Assembly (NCBI RefSeq): GCF_030553055.1
Contig: NZ_CP130713.1
Coordinates: 5,952,001-6,016,000 of the forward strand
Length of the DNA: 64,000 bases
Direction of reading: 5' to 3'
From: Streptomyces sp. XD-27
GTDB taxonomy: Bacteria > Actinomycetota > Actinomycetes > Streptomycetales > Streptomycetaceae
Below, one piece after another: positions 55,331 to 64,000 of this stretch. Under the pieces are notes generated by a model. The model did not search any database and was not told the origin of the DNA. It worked only from the letters and a program-made list of their open reading frames with translations. Made by a program: the position numbers and the translations under genes. The stretch's first letter is position 1. The number at the start of each line of letters is the position of its first letter.

Positions 55331-57016
55331 TTGAGTCATCCGCATCCTGAGCTCGGCCCGCCGCCGAAGCTCCCCGAGGGCGGCCTGCGCGTCACCCCGC
55401 TCGGCGGCCTGGGCGAGATCGGCCGCAACATGACCGTCTTCGAGTACGGCGGCCGGCTGCTGATCGTCGACTGCGGAGTGCTTTTCCCCGAGGAGGAGCA
55501 GCCCGGAATCGACCTGATCCTGCCGGACTTCAGCTCCATCCGGGACCGCCTCGACGACATCGACGGCATAGTGCTCACCCACGGCCACGAGGACCACATC
55601 GGGGGCGTCCCCTTCCTGCTCCGCGAGAAGCCCGACATCCCGCTGATCGGCTCCAAGCTGACCCTGGCCCTGATCGAGGCGAAGCTCCAGGAACACCGCA
55701 TCCGCCCGTACACCCTTGAGGTGCAGGAGGGCAATCGCGAGCGCATCGGCCCCTTCGACTGCGAGTTCATCGCGGTCAACCACTCCATCCCGGACGCCCT
55801 CGCCGTCGCCATCCGCACCCCGGCCGGCATGGCGGTGCACACGGGCGACTTCAAGATGGACCAGCTGCCGCTGGACCGCCGCCTCACCGACCTCCCCACC
55901 TTCGCCAAGCTCGGTGAGGAGGGCATCGACCTGCTGCTGTCGGACTCCACCAACGCCGAGGTCCCTGGCTTCGTACCGCCCGAGCGCGACATCTCGAACG
56001 TGCTGCGCCAGGTCTTCGCCGGCGCGCAGAAGCGCATCATCGTCGCCAGCTTCGCCAGCCACGTCCACCGCATCCAGCAGATCCTCGACGCCGCCCACGA
56101 GTACGGGCGCCGGGTCGCCTTCGTCGGCCGGTCGATGGTCCGCAACATGGGCATCGCGCGGGACCTGGGCTATCTGCGGGTCCCGGCCGGCCTCGTGGTG
56201 GACGTGAAGACCCTGGACGACCTGCCGGACGAGGAGATCGTGCTCGTCTGCACCGGATCCCAGGGCGAGCCGATGGCGGCCCTCTCCCGGATGGCCAACC
56301 GCGACCACCAGATCCGGATCGTCCAGGGCGACACGGTGATCCTCGCGTCCTCGCTCATCCCGGGCAACGAGAACGCCGTGTACCGCGTCATCAACGGCCT
56401 CACCCGCTGGGGCGCCAACGTCGTCCACAAGGGCAACGCCAAGGTGCACGTCTCCGGCCACGCCTCGGCCGGCGAGCTGCTGTACTTCTACAACATCTGC
56501 AAGCCCCGGAACCTGATGCCGGTGCACGGCGAGTGGCGCCATCTGCGCGCCAACGCGGAACTGGGCGCCCTTACGGGCGTGCCCAAGAACCGCTGCGTCA
56601 TCGCCGAGGACGGCGTCGTGGTGGACCTGGTCGACGGCGTCGCCAAGATCGTCGGCAAGGTGCAGGCGGGCTACGTCTACGTCGACGGCCTGTCCGTCGG
56701 TGACGTCACGGAGGCGTCGCTCAAGGACCGCCGCATCCTCGGCGAGGAGGGCATCATCTCGGTCTTCGTCGTCGTGGACAGCACCACCGGCAAGATCACG
56801 GGTGGCCCGCACATCCAGGCGCGCGGCTCCGGCATCGAGGACTCGGCGTTCTCCGAGGTGCTGCCGAAGATCGAGGAAGCCCTGGCCAAGTGCGCCGCGG
56901 ACGGCGTCGCGGAACCCCACCAGCTGCAGCAGCTGGTGCGCCGCTCGATCGGCAAGTGGGTCTCGGACAACTACCGCCGACGCCCGATGATCCTCCCCGT
57001 GGTCGTCGAGGTCTGA
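55331..57016 (+). CDS. rnj: Ribonuclease J
   Basis: RNase J is a metallo-beta-lactamase/beta-CASP nuclease with endo- and 5'-exonuclease activity in mRNA decay and rRNA maturation. The TTG at 55331 (LSHPHPELGPPPKLPEGG) follows GAGGAGAG and is the start I recall for Streptomyces orthologues, giving 561 residues. Metal ligands are in HGHEDH at residues 84-89, with further motifs VNHSIPDALAV, HTGDFKMD and SDSTNAEVPG. The beta-CASP part has CTGSQGEPMAALSRM and GHASAGELLYF, and HGEWRHL follows. It ends at a strong hairpin before the rrn operon. Confidence 0.96.
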   Translation: MSHPHPELGPPPKLPEGGLRVTPLGGLGEIGRNMTVFEYGGRLLIVDCGVLFPEEEQPGIDLILPDFSSIRDRLDDIDGIVLTHGHEDHIGGVPFLLREKPDIPLIGSKLTLALIEAKLQEHRIRPYTLEVQEGNRERIGPFDCEFIAVNHSIPDALAVAIRTPAGMAVHTGDFKMDQLPLDRRLTDLPTFAKLGEEGIDLLLSDSTNAEVPGFVPPERDISNVLRQVFAGAQKRIIVASFASHVHRIQQILDAAHEYGRRVAFVGRSMVRNMGIARDLGYLRVPAGLVVDVKTLDDLPDEEIVLVCTGSQGEPMAALSRMANRDHQIRIVQGDTVILASSLIPGNENAVYRVINGLTRWGANVVHKGNAKVHVSGHASAGELLYFYNICKPRNLMPVHGEWRHLRANAELGALTGVPKNRCVIAEDGVVVDLVDGVAKIVGKVQAGYVYVDGLSVGDVTEASLKDRRILGEEGIISVFVVVDSTTGKITGGPHIQARGSGIEDSAFSEVLPKIEEALAKCAADGVAEPHQLQQLVRRSIGKWVSDNYRRRPMILPVVVEV

Positions 57017-57026
57017 CGTCCGTTCA

Positions 57027-57065
57027 GGAGCGGGGCGCCTCGATTTGCATCGGGCGCCCCGCTCC
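57027..57065 (+). terminator. Terminator after RNase J
   Basis: A 13-bp perfect stem (GGAGCGGGGCGCC at 57027-57039 with complement 57053-57065) is extended inward, after one bulged T, by CGAT/ATCG around a 4-base TTGC loop. It starts 10 bases after the RNase J stop and isolates the rrn leader. Confidence 0.9.
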
Positions 57066-57511
57066 GTTACGTTTACGGCTCCACCGCACGGGGAACCGCG
57101 GAGCGCTCCAGAGCCTCTGAGGGGCCCTCAGGTCGGTGGCAAACCGGCTCAGAGAATTCTGATAAAGTCGGATCAGCCGAAAGGCAAAGGCCCTCCAACG
57201 GCCACCGGAAATGAAATTCCGACCGGAAACGGAACGGAAAACGGATCTGGTAAGGTTGGAAACGCAAGACCGAAGGGAAGCGCCCGGAGGAAGCCCGAGA
57301 GGGAAGCCGAAGGAAGCGTCCGTTCCTTGAGAACTCAACAGCGTGCCAAAAGTCAACGCCAGATATGTTGATACCCCGTCTCCGGGCCTGATGGTCTGGG
57401 ACGAGGTTCCTTTGAAGAAACAAAACACAGCGAGGACGCTGTGAACCGTCGGGATTATTCCTCCCGATGGTTCCGCTCAACGCGAGTGTGCATCCCGATT
57501 ACGGGAAAACA
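57066..57511 (+). promoter_or_regulatory. rRNA operon promoter and leader region
   Basis: About 445 bases with no gene; the region is AT-richer than the flanking genes, as expected for multiple rrn promoters and leader RNA. TAAAGT at 57163-57168 and TAAGGT at 57251-57256 are -10-like elements without clear consensus -35s. The segment TTGAGAACTCAACAG (57327-57341) resembles the TTGAGAACTG stretch in the 16S-23S spacer and may belong to antitermination/processing signals. CGAGTGTGC at 57483-57491 pairs with 59113-59121 to form the 16S processing stem. Confidence 0.6.
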
Positions 57512-57512
57512 T

Positions 57513-62443
<4,931 letters not shown>

Positions 62444-62447
62444 CAGT

Positions 62448-62464
62448 TGCTCGCGTCCACTGTG
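62448..62464 (+). other. Right arm of pre-23S processing stem
   Basis: TGCTCGCGTCCACTGTG is the perfect complement of the left arm at 59300-59316; it lies a few bases after the 23S 3' end. Confidence 0.85.
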
Positions 62465-62532
62465 TTGGTTCTGAAGTTGCGAACCGTTTTGAGCCCCTCT
62501 TGTGTGGGTTCCGGTTGTGTCATCTTCATAGT

Positions 62533-62652
62533 GTTTCGGTGGTTATTGCGTTAGGGAAACGCCCGGTTACATTCCGAACCCGGAAGCTAAGCCTTTCAGC
62601 GCCGATGGTACTGCAGGGGGGACCCTGTGGGAGAGTAGGACGCCGCCGAACA
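62533..62652 (+). rRNA. rrf: 5S ribosomal RNA
   Basis: About 120 bases beginning GTTTCGGTGGTTATTGCG and ending GGACGCCGCCGAAC. The terminal helix pairs GTTTCGGTGG with CCGCCGAAC, and CGAACCCGGAAGCTAAG is the conserved loop region. It completes the 16S-23S-5S order. Confidence 0.97.
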
Positions 62653-62663
62653 ATTTTTAGAGA

Positions 62664-62705
62664 AAGCCCTGTTGGGGACTCCGGTCCCCAACAGGGCTTC
62701 TTTTG
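62664..62705 (+). terminator. rRNA operon terminator
   Basis: A perfect 15-bp inverted repeat (AAGCCCTGTTGGGGA at 62664-62678 and complement at 62685-62699) with a 6-base loop is followed by CTTTTGTTG, a U-rich tract. It is a classical rho-independent terminator ending the rrn operon. Confidence 0.93.
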
Positions 62706-62755
62706 TTGTGCCCTGGGTCACTCTGTGTTCACCTTGTCTGGGCAGCATGCGTGTC

Positions 62756-63454
62756 ATGGGCACTCCTGCGGATGAGCTGCGACGCGAGTTGACAGAGTCG
62801 GGCGTCCGTCCCGGCGACGAGGTGATCGTGCCGTCCTACGGCACTCCTGACCCGGCGGAGGCCGTACTCCTGGTCGGGGCGCGGCCGGTGTTCGTCGACA
62901 TAGACGCCGACTCCTTCTGCATAGACCCGGTCGCTGTCGCCGACGCGGTGACCCCGCGGACCGCCGCCGTCGTGGCCGTACACACCTTCGGGCACCCCGC
63001 CGACATGGCCCGGATCAACGAGATCGGGGACCGCCACGGCCTCCACGTCATCGGGTACGGGGCGCTGGAGGAGCCCACCGCGGAAATCGCGCGGCGGCAG
63101 GCGAACGCCGCGTATCTCGACGGGAAACTGCGTGGCGTCCGCACCCCTGCGGTATCGCCCGGCGTGGACCACAGCTATCAGAGCTACGTCGTCAGGGTGC
63201 CCGGCAACGGCCGGCCGGACCGTGACGCGTTCGCCCGTGCGCTGCGTTCCCGTGGCGTCGCGTGCCATGTGCCCGTACAGACGCCCGTACACCGGACTCA
63301 GCGTTTCCGTCGCGAGCTGTGGCTGGCCGAGACCGAGCGGGCGGCCGACGAATGTCTGGCGCTTCCCGTCGACGCGTCGATGCCGCGCCGTGAACTGCAG
63401 CGTGTGGTATCGGCCTGCAACGCGCTCGGGGGCCTGCTGCAGATGGCGGCCTGA
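62756..63454 (+). CDS. Shortened DegT/DnrJ/EryC1-like protein lacking the PLP lysine region
   Basis: A protein of about 232 residues (ATG 62756; ATG 62747 is possible) that resembles sugar aminotransferases of the DegT/DnrJ/EryC1/StrS family but is much shorter than the usual 370-400. The strand-helix part is present: GDEVIVPSYGTPDPAEAVLL, ARPVFVDIDADSFCIDP, TPRTAAVVAVHTFGHPADM. The C-terminal part is also present: RRQANAAYLDGKLRGV, YQSYVVRVPG, VPVQTPVHRTQRFR. The stretch that normally holds the EDAAQ motif and the PLP-binding Lys is missing between HVIGYGALEEP and ARRQANAAYL. It is therefore probably not an aminotransferase; a related short protein near rrn operons in other streptomycetes is my recollection. 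Confidence 0.75.
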   Translation: MGTPADELRRELTESGVRPGDEVIVPSYGTPDPAEAVLLVGARPVFVDIDADSFCIDPVAVADAVTPRTAAVVAVHTFGHPADMARINEIGDRHGLHVIGYGALEEPTAEIARRQANAAYLDGKLRGVRTPAVSPGVDHSYQSYVVRVPGNGRPDRDAFARALRSRGVACHVPVQTPVHRTQRFRRELWLAETERAADECLALPVDASMPRRELQRVVSACNALGGLLQMAA

Positions 63455-63517
63455 GCGGGACCAGGGGCGCGGTTCGGAGCAGCACGGAGTTTCGGGTATG
63501 ATTCATTCCGTTGCCGC

Positions 63518-63590
63518 GCCCCAATAGCTCAGTCGGCAGAGCGTCTCCATGGTAAGGAGAAGGTCTACGGTTCGATTCCGTATTGGGGCT
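63518..63590 (+). tRNA. tRNA-Thr (anticodon GGT)
   Basis: A 73-base cloverleaf: acceptor GCCCCAA with TTGGGGC, D-arm GCTCAGTCGGCAGAGC, anticodon stem TCTCC/GGAGA with loop ATGGTAA (anticodon GGT), T-arm TACGG-TTCGATT-CCGTA. The discriminator is T; CCA is not encoded. It reads ACC/ACU threonine codons. A hairpin terminator follows. Confidence 0.96.
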
Positions 63591-63599
63591 CTGACAGAC

Positions 63600-63632
63600 A
63601 AGAAGGCCCCGCCAACTGGCGGGGGCCTTCTT
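63600..63632. terminator. Terminator after tRNA-Thr
   Basis: Arms AAGAAGGCCCCGCC (63600-63613) and GGCGGGGGCCTTCTT (63618-63632) pair with one bulged base around a 4-base AACT loop. It lies between the tRNA and the convergent phosphatase gene and may serve both. Confidence 0.88.
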
Positions 63633-63651
63633 GGTGTTCATGCCTCGGTGT

Positions 63652-64000
63652 TCATGCCTCGTGCGGCTGCGGCTGGGGGACGCGCATCGCCAGGATCGCC
63701 ATGTCGTCGGACGGCGGATCGGGAGCGAAGCGCTCGACGGCGCGCAGGACGCGCGCGGCCACCGCGCCCGCCGTCAGCCCTGTGCAGGTGGTCAGCACGT
63801 CCGCCAGGCCGTCGTCGCCGAGCATCCTGGCGCCCTCGCGGCGCTCCGTCACCCCGTCCGTGACACACAGCAGCACATCGCCCGGATCGAGCGTCACCGT
63901 CTGCTCGTACAGCTCCAGATCGTCCATCACACCCAGCAGCGGCTGCGGTTCCGCGGCCGCCTCGACACGGCCGTCCGGGCGCAGCCGCAGCGGCAGCGGA
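63652..64000 (-). CDS. SpoIIE-type PP2C phosphatase (C-terminal part, runs off the window)
   Basis: The 3' end of a minus-strand gene; the frame is open to the window edge, so the start is outside. The visible 115 residues match the end of PPM/SpoIIE phosphatase domains that act on anti-sigma factor antagonists: RPDGRVEAAAEPQPLLGVMDD, TVTLDPGDVLLCVTDGVTERR (the metal-binding TDG motif), GARMLGDDGLADVL and PSDDMAILAMRV, the last with the conserved Asp pair. N-terminal sensory domains such as GAF or PAS are common but cannot be seen here. Confidence 0.88.
   Translation of the reverse strand, partial: PLPLRLRPDGRVEAAAEPQPLLGVMDDLELYEQTVTLDPGDVLLCVTDGVTERREGARMLGDDGLADVLTTCTGLTAGAVAARVLRAVERFAPDPPSDDMAILAMRVPQPQPHEA

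Overview
The window is about 64 kb of very GC-rich actinobacterial chromosome, almost certainly Streptomyces. Signs are strong third-position GC bias, frequent GTG starts, ATGA/GTGA overlaps, an rrn operon with no tRNA in its spacer, and a gene order (rimP-nusA-infB-rbfA-truB-ribF, then a type VII secretion locus, then rpsO-pnp-dapB-thyX-dapA-RNase J) that I recall from Streptomyces core chromosomes. Nothing was searched; synteny statements come from memory.

Layout. (1) 0.1-7.3 kb: transcription/translation cluster rimP, nusA, ylxR, infB, a DUF503 gene, rbfA and truB, closed by a perfect 17-bp hairpin. (2) 7.6-12.6 kb: one very large gene (trypsin-like domain, Gly/Ala linker, P-loop NTPase, helical C-terminus) read in four pieces because of three frameshifts, then ribF and a 20-bp terminator shared with the convergent next gene. 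(3) 13.9-46.5 kb: a complete type VII (ESX) secretion locus. It holds an EspI-like MinD ATPase, eccE, eccB, two mycosins, esxB/esxA, two frameshifted substrate-like genes, a polymorphic toxin with a YwqJ-type deaminase tip, SUKH-3 immunity genes plus an orphan deaminase cassette and an immunity-gene remnant, eccC and eccD. Four tandem kinase-fold/beta-propeller proteins follow; two are pseudokinases. (4) 46.7-57.0 kb: rpsO, pnp, an M16 peptidase, dapB, small membrane proteins, thyX, dapA and RNase J. (5) 57.0-62.7 kb: a 16S-23S-5S rRNA operon with recognisable processing stems. (6) 62.7-64.0 kb: a shortened DegT-like protein, tRNA-Thr(GGT) and the 3' part of a SpoIIE-type phosphatase gene that runs off the right edge.

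How the parts work together. EccB, EccC, EccD and EccE form the secretion membrane complex, and the mycosins are its membrane-anchored proteases. EsxB/EsxA are the small WXG100 substrates. The longer WXG proteins and the deaminase toxin are probable large substrates, and the SUKH-3 proteins are probable antitoxins. The kinase/propeller array lies directly downstream of eccD in the same direction and may sense or regulate the apparatus (inference). Intergenic regions inside the locus share a GTCACAG motif, present as two tandem 11-bp palindromes before esxB and as another 11-bp palindrome before the toxin gene.

Quality warning. Five frameshifts (three in the large NTPase gene, one in each of two ESX substrate-like genes) are all equivalent to one missing base and can each be repaired by adding one G to a G-run. 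Homopolymer sequencing error is at least as likely as real gene decay.
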